Below, piece by piece: positions 18,398-28,167 of a stretch of 64,000 nucleotides of DNA. A program made the translations under genes and the position numbers. The stretch's first letter is position 1. Each line of letters begins with the position of its first letter. The stretch comes from Mycobacterium sp. DL99 (lineage in GTDB: Bacteria; Actinomycetota; Actinomycetes; Mycobacteriales; Mycobacteriaceae). The DNA lies in NCBI RefSeq assembly GCF_004762045.1, contig NZ_SJOM01000007.1, positions 5,853,565 through 5,917,564 of the forward strand, given 5' to 3'. The notes under the pieces are model-generated. The model saw only the letters and a list, made by a program, of their open reading frames with translations. It had not been told where the DNA came from and did not search any database.

Positions 18398-19062
18398 GCG
18401 CCACGCGCCATGACAGCCTCGGCGAGCAACAGGTCCAGAGGCGTGGTGATCTTGAAAGCCAACGGGTCGCCCTCGACGATCTGCACCGGCGTACCGATCT
18501 GTTCGACGAGTGAGGCGTCATCGGTGACCACTCCGGCCCCGGCCCGCTGATAGGCGCGGCGCAATACGTCGGTACGGAAACCCTGCGGGGTCTGTACGGC
18601 CCGCAGACCGGCCCGCTCGGGTGTCCCCAGCACCGCACCGTTGGCGTCGACCGCCTTGATTGTGTCGGCCAACGGAAGGCCGGGAACGACGGCAGCGTGA
18701 CCGTCGGCCAAGGCAGCCACTACCCGGGCGATCAGCGAAGGAGGAGTCAATGCCCGGGCAGCGTCGTGCACAAGGATGAAATCGGGGTCGCCAGCGGCCG
18801 CAAGAGCCAGCCCGACCGATTCGGTTCGATCGGCTCCCCCGGCCACGATCTGCGCGCGGCCACCGAACACCATGATGGCTTCATCGGTGAGCGCGGGCGG
18901 CACCGCGACCACGACCTTGTCGATCACCCCTGAAGCCAGAAGGCCTTCGAGGGCATGCTCCAACAGGGGTTTGTCCCCCAGATTGACGAATGCTTTCGGC
19001 CTGCCCGCGCCTAGCCGCTCACCAGAGCCGGCGGCCGGGACGACCGCGACAGTTGTTGCCAC
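18394..19062 (-). CDS. ispD: 2-C-methyl-D-erythritol 4-phosphate cytidylyltransferase
   Basis: 222 aa. N-terminal nucleotide-binding motif [17 protein letters not shown] (residues 8-24), then [13 protein letters not shown] and [10 protein letters not shown], typical IspD motifs. Third step of the MEP pathway. It lies 6 nt downstream of carD, so isoprenoid synthesis is probably co-transcribed with the transcription factor CarD. Confidence 0.94.
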   Translation of the reverse strand: MATTVAVVPAAGSGERLGAGRPKAFVNLGDKPLLEHALEGLLASGVIDKVVVAVPPALTDEAIMVFGGRAQIVAGGADRTESVGLALAAAGDPDFILVHDAARALTPPSLIARVVAALADGHAAVVPGLPLADTIKAVDANGAVLGTPERAGLRAVQTPQGFRTDVLRRAYQRAGAGVVTDDASLVEQIGTPVQIVEGDPLAFKITTPLDLLLAEAVMARGA

Positions 19063-19068
19063 GACGCG

Positions 19069-19602
<534 letters not shown>

Positions 19603-19842
19603 TCACATGCGCACCAACTGCGCAGGTCAGGGGCACTGCAGATGAAGAACAGGGGTTGACATGGTGACGAAAGCGTGCAACCAAAGCGCCTGTCGGACAC
19701 CCGAACCGGGCCCGACCGCAAGGCCGTTGCGGGCCTGAAACACCCCTGGCGAAGCGCTCTGCCAAGCCCTCGCATTCCGCCCACCGAGGCCACCTACTAC
19801 TGTGCATAGTCGAAGTACGCCGACCCAGCTCAGGAGGCTTGA

Positions 19843-20421
19843 GTGAACCGCTTCGCAATGCGCACCTCGGCCGGTCTGGCCGCATGTGGCCTGACCGCAG
19901 CCGTTCTCACCGGTTGCAGCGCCGGGCAGGTCTCCCAGACGGCAACCCAGGAGCCCGCCGTCAACGGTGTCAACGCGCAGGCCGGCGCGATCGCGCTACG
20001 TAACGTGCACCTGCGCGCGCCGCAGCAGAAGGACTACGTCGAGCCCGGCTCCGAGACCGAGCTGCTGTTCGTCGCGGCCAACGAATCCACCGAGGCGCCC
20101 AACAAGCTCGTCTCGATCAAGACCACCGTCGGCGACGTGGCACTGACCGGGGATCAGACCATCCCGGCAGGCGGCGTCCTCGTGGTGGGCGAGCCCGATG
20201 GTCAGACGAAGCCGCTGGAGAAGGCCGAGCCCGCCGAGGCCGTCACCGCCAAGGTCACCTTGACCAAGCCGGTCACCAACGGGCTGCTCTACGACTTCAC
20301 GTTCAAGTTCGAGAACGGCGAGACCACGGTCGCCGTGCCGATCTCGGCAGGCGAAACGCCCCGGCGCGACAACGCCGGCGAGGAGCCCGCCGAGGGCGCC
20401 GCAGCCGGTGGCCATCACTGA
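19843..20421 (+). CDS. lpqE: Lipoprotein LpqE
   Basis: 192 aa. Signal peptide with lipobox LTGC (Cys24). The mature part resembles the copper chaperone PCu(A)C fold: [31 protein letters not shown] and a strand-rich C-terminus, ending in a low-complexity Ala/Glu tail with GGHH. The Met/His copper ligands of true PCuAC are not evident. The GTG start has AGGAGG 5 nt upstream. Orthologue of Rv3584, between carD and radA as expected. Confidence 0.88.
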   Translation: MNRFAMRTSAGLAACGLTAAVLTGCSAGQVSQTATQEPAVNGVNAQAGAIALRNVHLRAPQQKDYVEPGSETELLFVAANESTEAPNKLVSIKTTVGDVALTGDQTIPAGGVLVVGEPDGQTKPLEKAEPAEAVTAKVTLTKPVTNGLLYDFTFKFENGETTVAVPISAGETPRRDNAGEEPAEGAAAGGHH

Positions 20422-20487
20422 TCTGAACCTCTGACCCACCGGGGTCCCCACCGGCGCGTACACGGCACCGATGTCGGGGGCACCCGT

Positions 20488-20493
20488 TACTGT
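20488..20493 (+). promoter_or_regulatory. -10 box of radA (leaderless)
   Basis: TACTGT ends 6 nt before the GTG start of radA; no Shine-Dalgarno is present. Confidence 0.5.
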
Positions 20494-20499
20494 CACGGC

Positions 20500-21915
20500 G
20501 TGGCCGCTTCGAAAGTACGTTCGCAATACCGCTGCTCGGAGTGTCAGCACGCCACACCCAAATGGGTCGGCCGCTGCGCCAATTGCGGTACCTGGGGCAC
20601 GGTGGATGAGGTGGCCGTGCTCGCTCTCTCCGACAGAGTGGGCGGGTCAGTCCGCCGCTCGGTGGCCCCGACCTCGCCCGCGGTTCCGATCACCTCGATC
20701 GACCCCGGAATCACCCGGCATTACGCGACCGGGGTCACTGAACTGGACCGGGTTCTGGGCGGCGGCCTGGTGGCCGGCTCGGTCACGCTGCTGGCCGGTG
20801 AACCCGGCGTCGGCAAGTCCACCCTGCTCCTGGAGGTCGCCAACCGCTGGGCGCACACCGGCCGACGGGCGCTGTACCTGTCCGGCGAGGAGTCCGCGGG
20901 CCAGATCCGGCTGCGCGCCGAACGCACCGGCTGTACGCACGACAACGTCTATCTGGCAGGCGAATCCGACCTGCAGATAGCGCTCGGTCACATCGAGGAG
21001 GTCAAACCGAGCCTGGTGATCGTCGATTCGGTGCAGACCATGTCCACCACCGAAGCCGACGGCGTGACGGGTGGGGTGACCCAGGTGCGTGCGGTGACCA
21101 CGGCGCTGACCGGCCACGCCAAGACCGCCGTGGGAGACCCGGCGGTGGCCATGATCCTGGTCGGGCACGTGACCAAGGACGGCGCCATCGCGGGGCCGCG
21201 TTCCCTGGAGCATCTGGTCGACGTGGTGCTGCACTTCGAAGGTGATCACGCGTCGAGCCTGCGCATCGTGCGCGGGGTCAAGAACCGGTTCGGCGCAGCC
21301 GACGAGGTCGGCTGTTTTCAGATGCACGACAACGGAATCGAGTGTGTCAGCGATCCGTCCGGACTGTTCCTGGACCAGCGTCCGGCGGCGGTACCCGGCA
21401 CCGCCATCACGGTCACCCTCGACGGCAAGCGCCCGATGATCGGCGAGATACAGGCGCTCGTCGCCCCGCCGGTCGGGCCTCCTCGGCGGGTCGTCAGCGG
21501 GATCGATTCGGCCCGTGCGGCGATGATCGGCGCGGTACTGCAGACCCGCTGCAGCCTGCCGATCGGCAACAACGACATCTACCTGTCCACCGTCGGCGGC
21601 ATGCGGCTGACCGATCCATCCTCGGACCTGGCCGTGGCCGTCGCCATCGCGTCGGCCTATCTCGACATCGCGTTGCCGATGAACGCGGTGGTTATCGGCG
21701 AGGTGGGGCTGGTCGGCGATCTGCGCCGGGTCACCGGCATGGATCGCAGGCTGGCCGAGGCCGCCCGGCTGGGCTTCAACATTGCCGTGGTGCCACCGGG
21801 GGCCACCAGTGCACCGGCGGGGCTGCGCATCATCACCGTCGATCACATCGGCGCGGCATTACGGGCACTCAAGGACATCGCGATTGCCAGCAATCGTGGG
21901 CAGCATGGACAATAG
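20500..21915 (+). CDS. radA: DNA repair protein RadA (Sms)
   Basis: 471 aa. N-terminal C4 zinc finger (YRCSECQ...RCANCG), RecA-like ATPase with Walker [10 protein letters not shown] near residue 103, the RadA-specific KNRFG motif, and a C-terminal Lon-protease-like domain (inactive in RadA). It drives branch migration in recombination repair. Followed 21 nt later by disA; DisA and RadA are known to interact in mycobacteria and B. subtilis. Confidence 0.95.
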   Translation: MAASKVRSQYRCSECQHATPKWVGRCANCGTWGTVDEVAVLALSDRVGGSVRRSVAPTSPAVPITSIDPGITRHYATGVTELDRVLGGGLVAGSVTLLAGEPGVGKSTLLLEVANRWAHTGRRALYLSGEESAGQIRLRAERTGCTHDNVYLAGESDLQIALGHIEEVKPSLVIVDSVQTMSTTEADGVTGGVTQVRAVTTALTGHAKTAVGDPAVAMILVGHVTKDGAIAGPRSLEHLVDVVLHFEGDHASSLRIVRGVKNRFGAADEVGCFQMHDNGIECVSDPSGLFLDQRPAAVPGTAITVTLDGKRPMIGEIQALVAPPVGPPRRVVSGIDSARAAMIGAVLQTRCSLPIGNNDIYLSTVGGMRLTDPSSDLAVAVAIASAYLDIALPMNAVVIGEVGLVGDLRRVTGMDRRLAEAARLGFNIAVVPPGATSAPAGLRIITVDHIGAALRALKDIAIASNRGQHGQ

Positions 21916-21936
21916 CGGCCGACCCTAGGAGAACCG

Positions 21937-23055
21937 ATGGCCGTGAACTCCGGCGCCAGGACCAGCCGCACCGTCGTGCATCTGGCTCGGCCGACGCTAC
22001 GAGAAACCCTCGGCCGGCTGGCCCCCGGTACGCCGTTGCGTGACGGCCTGGAACGCATCCTGCGCGGCAAGACGGGCGCGCTGATCGTGCTCGGCTACGA
22101 CGACAGCGTCGAGGGCATCTGCGACGGCGGGTTCGCCCTGGACGTGCGTTACGCCCCCACCCGCCTGCGTGAGCTGTCGAAGATGGACGGCGCGGTGGTG
22201 TTGTCGAGCGACGGCGGCCGGATCGTGCGGGCCAACGTCCAGTTGGTGCCGGATCCATCGATCCCCACCGACGAATCCGGAACCCGTCACCGTTCGGCCG
22301 AGCGCACTGCCATCCAGACCGGCTATCCGGTGATCTCGGTGAGCCATTCGATGAGCATCGTGACCGTCTACGTCGCCGGGGAGCGGCATGTGGTGCCCGA
22401 TTCGGCGACCATCCTGTCGCGAGCCAACCAGACCATCAACACACTGGAGCGCTACAAGGGCCGCCTCGACGAGGTCAGCAAGCAGTTGTCCACCGCAGAG
22501 ATCGAAGACTTCGTGACGCTGCGCGACGTCATGACCGTGGTGCAGCGCCTGGAGATGGTGCGCCGGATCAGCCTCGAGATCGACGCCGACGTCGTCGAAC
22601 TCGGCACCGACGGACGCCAGCTCAAGCTGCAGCTCGACGAGCTCGTGGGCGACAACGAGGCCGCGCGTGAGCTGATCGTGCGGGATTACCACGCGCTGCC
22701 GGATCCGCCGACCGCCGCTCAGGTCGGCGCGACACTCGATGAGCTGGACGCCCTGACCGACAGTGAATTGCTCGACTTCACCACGCTGGCAAGGGTTTTC
22801 GGTTACCCGTCGACGTCGGAGGCACAGGATTCGGCGATGAGCTCACGCGGCTACCGCGCCATGGCGGGGATACCGCGACTGCAGTTCGCCCACGTGGATC
22901 TACTGGTCCGCTCGTTCGGCTCACTGCAGGGGCTGCTGGCCGCCAGCGCGGACGATCTGCAGTCCGTGGACGGCATCGGATCGATGTGGGCCCGCCACAT
23001 CCGTGAGGGCCTGTCCCTGCTGGCCGAGTCGACGATCGCCGACCGGCTGGCCTGA
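21937..23055 (+). CDS. disA: DNA integrity scanning diadenylate cyclase DisA
   Basis: 372 aa. The DAC domain carries [10 protein letters not shown] (the DGA motif) and [11 protein letters not shown] (the RHR motif) needed for c-di-AMP synthesis from two ATP. A helical spine and a C-terminal HhH DNA-binding domain ([17 protein letters not shown]) follow. It forms an octamer that scans DNA. Probably co-transcribed with radA. Confidence 0.96.
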   Translation: MAVNSGARTSRTVVHLARPTLRETLGRLAPGTPLRDGLERILRGKTGALIVLGYDDSVEGICDGGFALDVRYAPTRLRELSKMDGAVVLSSDGGRIVRANVQLVPDPSIPTDESGTRHRSAERTAIQTGYPVISVSHSMSIVTVYVAGERHVVPDSATILSRANQTINTLERYKGRLDEVSKQLSTAEIEDFVTLRDVMTVVQRLEMVRRISLEIDADVVELGTDGRQLKLQLDELVGDNEAARELIVRDYHALPDPPTAAQVGATLDELDALTDSELLDFTTLARVFGYPSTSEAQDSAMSSRGYRAMAGIPRLQFAHVDLLVRSFGSLQGLLAASADDLQSVDGIGSMWARHIREGLSLLAESTIADRLA

Positions 23056-23058
23056 GCG

Positions 23059-23838
23059 TCAGTTACCCGGTGCCGCCGGCTCAGCCGGCGGTGCACCCTC
23101 GGGCGGCGGCCCCGGCTGTTGCGGATTGGCCTGAGCCAGGATGAACGGCACCGGCGCTGATCTGAGATTGCCCAGCTGGACCATCAGGTTGTAGGTGCCC
23201 GGCCCGATCGGCTGACGCGGCATCGGGCACTGCGGCGCCGAACTCATACCGGTCCAGGTCACCTCGGTGGTCACCTGCTCACCCGGGTTGAAGGTCTTCA
23301 CCAGCGTCTCGTTGGACGGCGCGCAGTCCAGGTTCGACCAGAGCCGGTTGTTGTCCAGCGAGTACACGTAGGCGGCCAGCACCGCGGCGCCCACGTCACG
23401 CTTGCAGGCCACCAGGCCGATGTTGGTCACGACCATGGTGAACTTCGGCTGATCGCCCACGACGTACTCGGGCTGGCTGGTGATGCCCTTCACCGCGAGC
23501 GTCGAATCGGGGCAGTCGTCGCCCTCTTTGAGCAGCGGCGGCGGCGTGACGGCAGCGGTCGGGGTGGCCGTCGGCGGCGGCGCGTGCTGGGCCGGCGGCA
23601 CCACCGGGGTCTTGACCTCGGGGTTCTCGCCCGGCAGCGGCGTCGGCGGGGCGGCCGCGGCAGAGGATTCGTCGGCGGGCTTGGTCTCGGCTCCGGAGCT
23701 GCTGGTCACGATCACCGCGACGATCGCGGCGATGATCCCCACGACGACCACCGCGATTCCGATGGCCAGCGCCCGGCGCCGCCAGTAAATCTGCGAGGGC
23801 AGAGGCCCATGAGGTTCGAGATCCAACACGGCTTTCAC
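23059..23838 (-). CDS. Single-pass membrane protein, Rv3587c-like
   Basis: 259 aa. A short cytoplasmic N-terminus and one membrane helix (residues 23-45), then a Pro/Ala-rich stalk of about 55 residues, then an extracellular domain with paired cysteines (DDCPDST, VACKRD, LDCAPSN, PQCPMP) that probably form disulfides, and a proline-rich tail. Function unknown; conserved in mycobacteria at this place next to disA. The convergent disA stop is 3 nt away. Confidence 0.78.
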   Translation of the reverse strand: MKAVLDLEPHGPLPSQIYWRRRALAIGIAVVVVGIIAAIVAVIVTSSSGAETKPADESSAAAAPPTPLPGENPEVKTPVVPPAQHAPPPTATPTAAVTPPPLLKEGDDCPDSTLAVKGITSQPEYVVGDQPKFTMVVTNIGLVACKRDVGAAVLAAYVYSLDNNRLWSNLDCAPSNETLVKTFNPGEQVTTEVTWTGMSSAPQCPMPRQPIGPGTYNLMVQLGNLRSAPVPFILAQANPQQPGPPPEGAPPAEPAAPGN

Positions 23839-23902
23839 GGTAAGCCCAGGTCATTCCCAGTTGCCCGAGGCGACTCGGCGTGTCGGGGCTGCGGCAAAAT
23901 TC

Positions 23903-24523
23903 TCAGGCTTCGCCGATGTTGCCCAGATGGCTGCGCAGTTCCACGTGACCGTCGGACAGGTGGTAGGTGGCGCCGACGATGGCCTGGGTCCCCGCAGCGA
24001 GACCGTTGGAGATCGCGGCCGACCGCATCTGCAGCTGGTTGACCGTCTCCTTGACGTGGTAGGCCTCGAACTCGTCGACGCGGGTCAGGCCGGAATGACG
24101 ACCCATCAGGATCGACGGGGTCACCCGCTCGACGATGTCGCGCACGTAGCCACCGGGCATCGCCCCCTCGTCGAGGGCGTTGATGGCGGCCTGGACCGCG
24201 CCGCAGCTGTCATGGCCGAGGACCACGATCAGCGGCACGTTCAGGATCGACACCGCGTATTCGATCGAGCCCAGCACCGCGTTGTCGAGCACGTGGCCGG
24301 CGGTACGCACCACGAACATGTCGCCCAGGCCCTGGTCGAACAGAAGCTCGGCGGCAACGCGGCTGTCGCCGCAGCCGAACACCACGGCGGTGGGCTTCTG
24401 CCCGTGTGTCAGCTTGGCTCGACGGGCGATGTCCTGGCTGGGATGCTGCGGTTCGCCCGCGACGAAGCGAGCGTTACCGTCCTTGAGTGCCTTCCACGCG
24501 GACACCGGATTCGAATTGGGCAT
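23903..24523 (-). CDS. canB: Beta-class carbonic anhydrase CanB
   Basis: 206 aa. Zinc ligands are in FGCGDSR (Cys and the Asp-Arg dyad near residues 50-54) and HDSCGA. Converts CO2 and bicarbonate in the cytoplasm. The start matches the M. tuberculosis Rv3588c N-terminus (MPNxNPV); a Met three codons upstream (24532) is possible. Divergent from mutY with only 19 nt between the starts, so their promoters must overlap the coding regions. Confidence 0.93.
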   Translation of the reverse strand: MPNSNPVSAWKALKDGNARFVAGEPQHPSQDIARRAKLTHGQKPTAVVFGCGDSRVAAELLFDQGLGDMFVVRTAGHVLDNAVLGSIEYAVSILNVPLIVVLGHDSCGAVQAAINALDEGAMPGGYVRDIVERVTPSILMGRHSGLTRVDEFEAYHVKETVNQLQMRSAAISNGLAAGTQAIVGATYHLSDGHVELRSHLGNIGEA

Positions 24524-24542
24524 ATCAGCCATTTTGCATGAG

Positions 24543-25421
24543 ATGCCGATGAGCATCGACGCGGAGCAGCTCGTCGGCTGGTACAGAGACGCCCAGCGGG
24601 ACCTGCCGTGGCGCCGACAAGGGGTGACCGCCTGGCAGATCCTGGTCAGCGAGTTCATGCTGCAGCAAACACCGGTGGCCCGGGTCGAGCCGATCTGGCT
24701 GGCCTGGATCGACCGGTGGCCCACCCCGTCTGCGACGGCGGCCGCCGGGTCGGCCGAGGTGCTGAGGGCCTGGGGCAAGCTGGGGTACCCGCGGCGGGCC
24801 AAACGCCTGCACGAATGTGCCGTGGTGATCGCGGGCGAATACGGCGACGAGGTGCCCACCGACGTCGAGACCCTGCTGACCTTGCCCGGCATCGGTGCCT
24901 ACACCGCGCGTGCGGTGGCCTGCTTCGCGTATTCGGCCAGCGTTCCGGTGGTCGACACCAACGTGCGCCGGGTGCTCACCAGGGTTCTGCGTGGGCAGGC
25001 CGATGCACCCGCCCGCGCCCGCGACCTCGACGATGTCGCCGCGCTGCTGCCTGAGGATGCCATCGCACCGACGTTCTCGGCCGCCCTGATGGAGCTGGGC
25101 GCGGTGGTGTGCACGGCCCGCGCGCCGCAGTGCGGCTGCTGCCCACTGAGCCACTGCAGTTGGCGGTCGGCCGGATATCCGGAGGGCACGATGACCCGAA
25201 AGGTGCAGCGCTACGCCGGAACCGATCGGCAGGTGCGCGGCAAGCTGCTGGATGTGCTGCGCGACAGCAGCACTCCGGTCACCCGCGCCCAACTGGACGT
25301 GGCCTGGCTCACCGATACGGGGCAACGGGATCGCGCACTGGACTCACTACTGGTCGACGGCCTGGTCGAGCAAACTCTCGACGGTCGGTTCGCACTCGCC
25401 GGGGAAGGCGAAATTACATGA
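24543..25421 (+). CDS. mutY: Adenine DNA glycosylase MutY
   Basis: 292 aa. HhH-GPD glycosylase with FMLQQTPVARVEP, the HhH LPGIGAYTARAV and catalytic Asp in PVVDTNVRRVL. The [4Fe-4S] ligands are C-x6-C-x2-C-x4-C; the last spacing is x4 rather than E. coli's x5, which M. tuberculosis MutY shares. It removes A opposite 8-oxoG. The C-terminal domain is short. ATG 24543 or 24549. Confidence 0.93.
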   Translation: MPMSIDAEQLVGWYRDAQRDLPWRRQGVTAWQILVSEFMLQQTPVARVEPIWLAWIDRWPTPSATAAAGSAEVLRAWGKLGYPRRAKRLHECAVVIAGEYGDEVPTDVETLLTLPGIGAYTARAVACFAYSASVPVVDTNVRRVLTRVLRGQADAPARARDLDDVAALLPEDAIAPTFSAALMELGAVVCTARAPQCGCCPLSHCSWRSAGYPEGTMTRKVQRYAGTDRQVRGKLLDVLRDSSTPVTRAQLDVAWLTDTGQRDRALDSLLVDGLVEQTLDGRFALAGEGEIT

Positions 25422-25427
25422 GATCGG

Positions 25428-25485
25428 CATGAATCCGTTCCGCGGCACACCATTTGGGCCGCGCATCACATAGAACGGATTCATG
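25428..25485. promoter_or_regulatory. Long imperfect hairpin that includes the start codon of the secreted-protein gene
   Basis: A 13-bp perfect inverted repeat (CATGAATCCGTTC at 25428 with GAACGGATTCATG ending at 25485) encloses a second 6-bp stem (CGCGGC 25441 / GCCGCG 25458) and an 11-nt loop. A 9-nt bulge lies on the right side. The last three bases are the ATG of the next gene. In RNA this would bury the start codon and the leader; as DNA it could be an operator. Confidence 0.6.
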
Positions 25486-25788
25486 TCAAGCAAATTCTCA
25501 ACGACGTTTGCGTGTACGGCAATCGGCCTGGGCGTCGGCCTGGGGCTGGCCGCCCCGGCCAATGCCGCACCGTCCGGCACCGGTTCGGCAGCCGACACCG
25601 TGCGGGACCTCCAGAGCCGCGGCTATCAGGTGCAGATCAACTCCAATGCCAATACGGCCCTGTCGAACTGCCGGGTCACGGGGTTGCACGGACTGGCCGA
25701 TTCCAACATCGACGAGGACGGGTACCGGATCGATTCGGCTCAGCACACCACGGTCTACGTCAACGTGGCCTGCCAGCCCGACGGCTGA
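25483..25788 (+). CDS. Small secreted protein of unknown function
   Basis: 101 aa. An Ala/Gly-rich signal peptide ends at APANA-AP near residue 29, leaving a mature protein of about 72 residues. It contains VRDLQSRGYQVQINS, NCRVTGLHGL and VNVACQPDG; the two cysteines could form one disulfide. It resembles the many small exported mycobacterial proteins of unknown role. No RBS is visible, and the start codon lies in the hairpin described separately. Only 4 nt separate it from the convergent regulator gene. Confidence 0.7.
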   Translation: MSSKFSTTFACTAIGLGVGLGLAAPANAAPSGTGSAADTVRDLQSRGYQVQINSNANTALSNCRVTGLHGLADSNIDEDGYRIDSAQHTTVYVNVACQPDG

Positions 25789-25792
25789 CACA

Positions 25793-26764
25793 TCACGCCG
25801 TGACGGCGTCTTCGCCCGCACCGCAGGAGAATTGGCGCCGGTAGTCCGAAGGTGTCACGCCGATGAGCCGGCGGAAGTGATGACGCAGCAGCGTTGCGGT
25901 GCCGAACCCGGCCTCCTCGGCGATCCGGTCGATGTCCAGGTCGGACTCCTCGAGCAGCCGGCGCGCGTACAACACCCGCTGATCGGTGATCCACTGCATG
26001 GGGGTGGTACCGGTCTCCTCGACGAACCGGCGGGCGAAGGTGCGGGTGGACATCGCCGATCGCCTGGCCAACGTCGTCACCGTATGCGGCTTGTCCAGGT
26101 TGCCCATGATCCAATCCAGGTGCGGCGCAAAGCCTTCCGAACACCTGACCGGAATCGGCTGATCGATGAACTGACGCTGCCCGCCATCGCGCTGCGGTGG
26201 GACCACCATTCGCCGGGCGATCTTGTTGGTCACCTCACTGCCGAGTTCGCGGCGTACCAGATGCAGGCACGCGTCGATGCCCGCCGCGGTGCCTGCGCTG
26301 GTGATCAGATTGCCGTCGTCGACGAACAGGACGTTGCGATCCACATTGGCGGTGGGATATTTGCGGGCCAAGGCATCGGCGTGCATCCAGTGCGTGGTGC
26401 ACGGCCTGCCGTCCAACAGACCCGCCGCACCCGCCAGGAACGCGCCCGAGCACACGGTCAAGATGATCGAGCCCGCATCGGCGGCGGCCCGCACGGCGTC
26501 CAACGCCTCGGGCAGGTAATCGGAGGTGCCGATCGCCGGGATCGCCACCAGGTCGGCGCCATGCAGGGCGTCGAGGCCGTGTTCGGGCGTCAACGTAGCG
26601 CCGACCGACGTCCGCACCGGCCTGCCCGGCTCGGGACCACACACCTTGAAGTCGAAGTTCGGTACGCCGTCAGCGGATCGGTCGATCCCGAAGACCTCAC
26701 AGATGACTCCGAACTCGAAAACAGCCAGACCGTCGAGCACCAGCGTGGAGACGCTTCTCAGCAT
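25793..26764 (-). CDS. GlxA-type AraC/XylS family transcriptional regulator
   Basis: 323 aa. An N-terminal DJ-1/PfpI-like domain (about 1-190) has TVCSGAFLAGAAGLLDGR with the nucleophile-elbow Cys. A C-terminal double HTH of AraC type follows (SAMSTRTFARRFVEETGTTPMQW, DIDRIAEEAGFGTATLLRHHFRR). Members sense small amines or nitrogen compounds; the ligand here is unknown. A TACGAT box about 11 nt before the ATG is a candidate promoter. Confidence 0.85.
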   Translation of the reverse strand: MLRSVSTLVLDGLAVFEFGVICEVFGIDRSADGVPNFDFKVCGPEPGRPVRTSVGATLTPEHGLDALHGADLVAIPAIGTSDYLPEALDAVRAAADAGSIILTVCSGAFLAGAAGLLDGRPCTTHWMHADALARKYPTANVDRNVLFVDDGNLITSAGTAAGIDACLHLVRRELGSEVTNKIARRMVVPPQRDGGQRQFIDQPIPVRCSEGFAPHLDWIMGNLDKPHTVTTLARRSAMSTRTFARRFVEETGTTPMQWITDQRVLYARRLLEESDLDIDRIAEEAGFGTATLLRHHFRRLIGVTPSDYRRQFSCGAGEDAVTA

Positions 26765-26835
26765 GGCAGCATTTTATCGTAAGGTGTCAGCGCTGCCACT
26801 GTTGGCGGGATATTTCCCCGACAAGCATTACTGCC

Positions 26836-27066
26836 ATGACTGTTGCACTCGCTCTGATCATCCTGATCTCGCCCTTCGCGGTCGCCGCGGCAGTGGGCTG
26901 GGCGGCACGGCGCAGCAAGATCCTGCGGTTCCGCCTCGATCTGTTCGACATCGACCAACCCGACTACGAGACGTATCGCGCTGGCCATGACCTCGACGCG
27001 ATACGCAGCCGGTTCGAACACCAGCCGGCCTGGCCGAGCGCAGGCGTCCTAGGCGAGCGCCGTTAG
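26836..27066 (+). CDS. Small single-pass membrane protein of unknown function
   Basis: 76 aa. One N-terminal membrane helix (residues 3-23) is followed by a basic segment and an acidic, tyrosine-containing cytoplasmic tail (DLFDIDQPDYETYRAGHDL). I do not recognise the family. It overlaps the 3' end of the convergent hydrolase gene by 18 nt. The composition is normal for a real mycobacterial gene, but the length is short. Confidence 0.55.
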   Translation: MTVALALIILISPFAVAAAVGWAARRSKILRFRLDLFDIDQPDYETYRAGHDLDAIRSRFEHQPAWPSAGVLGERR

Positions 27067-27810
27067 AAACCCGGTGACAGCTTCGCGGTACACCTGGGGC
27101 GCGTCGTCGTGGATCAGATGACCCGCACCGGGAACGTGCAGATACCTTGCGTCCTGACCGATCTCGGCCATCCGGCGCATCTGCCCGGGCGGCGCCACTG
27201 AATTGCCCGCCTCCATGAGAAGGGTCGGAACGCGCACGTCCCGCCACTGCTGCCAGTAGTCCCGCGTCCCCCACTGGGCAGCGATGTCCAGCCACCACTG
27301 CGGATACCCGTGCAGCCGCCAACCGGTGGCCGTCCGATCGAACGCCTCCAGGAAGTACTGACCCGCGACGGGCCCGAACTCGTCGTAAACCTCCTGTGCC
27401 GAACCGAACTCGACCGGGAGAGCGTGCACCCACGGCTCCCACGGGCCGGTGGTGCGGCCCCGGAAATCGGGGGCCATGTCCTCGACCACCACCGCGCGAG
27501 CCAGTTCCGGGCGGGCCGCTGCCAGACACCAGGAATGCAACGCCCCCATGGAATGTCCCACGAACATCACCGGCCGCCCGAGCCCGGCCACGGCATCGCC
27601 GAGATCTGCGACGAACCGCTCGGTGCTGATCGGATACGGGTCGACCACATCGCGCCCGCGGTGCCACGGCGCGTCGTAGGTGTACACCTCACCCAGCTCC
27701 GTCAACCACGGCGATTGGCGTGACCATGTGCTGCCGCGGCCCATCAAGCCGTGCACCAGGACTATGGGCTCGCCGCGGCCCCCTCTGTGGGTGAGCAGAT
27801 CTGTGACCAT
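27049..27810 (-). CDS. Alpha/beta hydrolase (Rv3591c-like)
   Basis: 253 aa. Oxyanion segment VLVHGLMGRGSTW, nucleophile elbow FVGHSMGAL (Ser near residue 100), C-terminal catalytic His in VPGAGHLIHDD. No signal peptide. Substrate unknown. Divergent from mhuD and in the same relative place as Rv3591c in M. tuberculosis. ATG 27810 is preferred because residues upstream of it are not conserved in character. Confidence 0.84.
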   Translation of the reverse strand: MVTDLLTHRGGRGEPIVLVHGLMGRGSTWSRQSPWLTELGEVYTYDAPWHRGRDVVDPYPISTERFVADLGDAVAGLGRPVMFVGHSMGALHSWCLAAARPELARAVVVEDMAPDFRGRTTGPWEPWVHALPVEFGSAQEVYDEFGPVAGQYFLEAFDRTATGWRLHGYPQWWLDIAAQWGTRDYWQQWRDVRVPTLLMEAGNSVAPPGQMRRMAEIGQDARYLHVPGAGHLIHDDAPQVYREAVTGFLTALA

Positions 27811-27836
27811 CCCGTTATCTTGCCGGGCACTCACGG

Positions 27837-27842
27837 TAGCCT
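27837..27842 (+). promoter_or_regulatory. -10 box of mhuD (leaderless)
   Basis: TAGCCT ends 7 nt before the mhuD ATG; no Shine-Dalgarno precedes the gene. Confidence 0.5.
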
Positions 27843-27849
27843 GAACGGC

Positions 27850-28167
27850 ATGCCTGTCGTGAAGATCAACGCCATTGAGGTACCGCCTAACGCAGGCCCG
27901 GAACTGGAGAAGCGGTTCGCCAACCGTGCACACTCCGTCGACAACCAGCCCGGGTTCCTCGGCTTCCAACTGTTGCGTCCGGTCAAGGGCGAAGACCGTT
28001 ACTTCGTGGTCACGCAGTGGGAAACCGAGGAGGCCTTCCAGGCCTGGGCCACGGGCCGCGCCGCCGAGGCACACAAGGGCGAGCACGCCAACCCTGTGGC
28101 CACCGGCGCATCGCTGCTGGAGTTCGAGGTTGTGCTGGACGTTGCAGGGCCCGCTGCCCAGGCGTAG
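27850..28167 (+). CDS. mhuD: Heme-degrading monooxygenase MhuD
   Basis: 105 aa, ferredoxin-like ABM fold. Residues that bind and ruffle heme in M. tuberculosis MhuD are all present: Asn7, Trp66 and the proximal ligand His75. It converts heme to mycobilin and iron in the cytosol without releasing CO. Orthologue of Rv3592; lpqF follows, its start probably inside the mhuD coding region. No IdeR box is evident in the short upstream gap. Confidence 0.94.
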   Translation: MPVVKINAIEVPPNAGPELEKRFANRAHSVDNQPGFLGFQLLRPVKGEDRYFVVTQWETEEAFQAWATGRAAEAHKGEHANPVATGASLLEFEVVLDVAGPAAQA

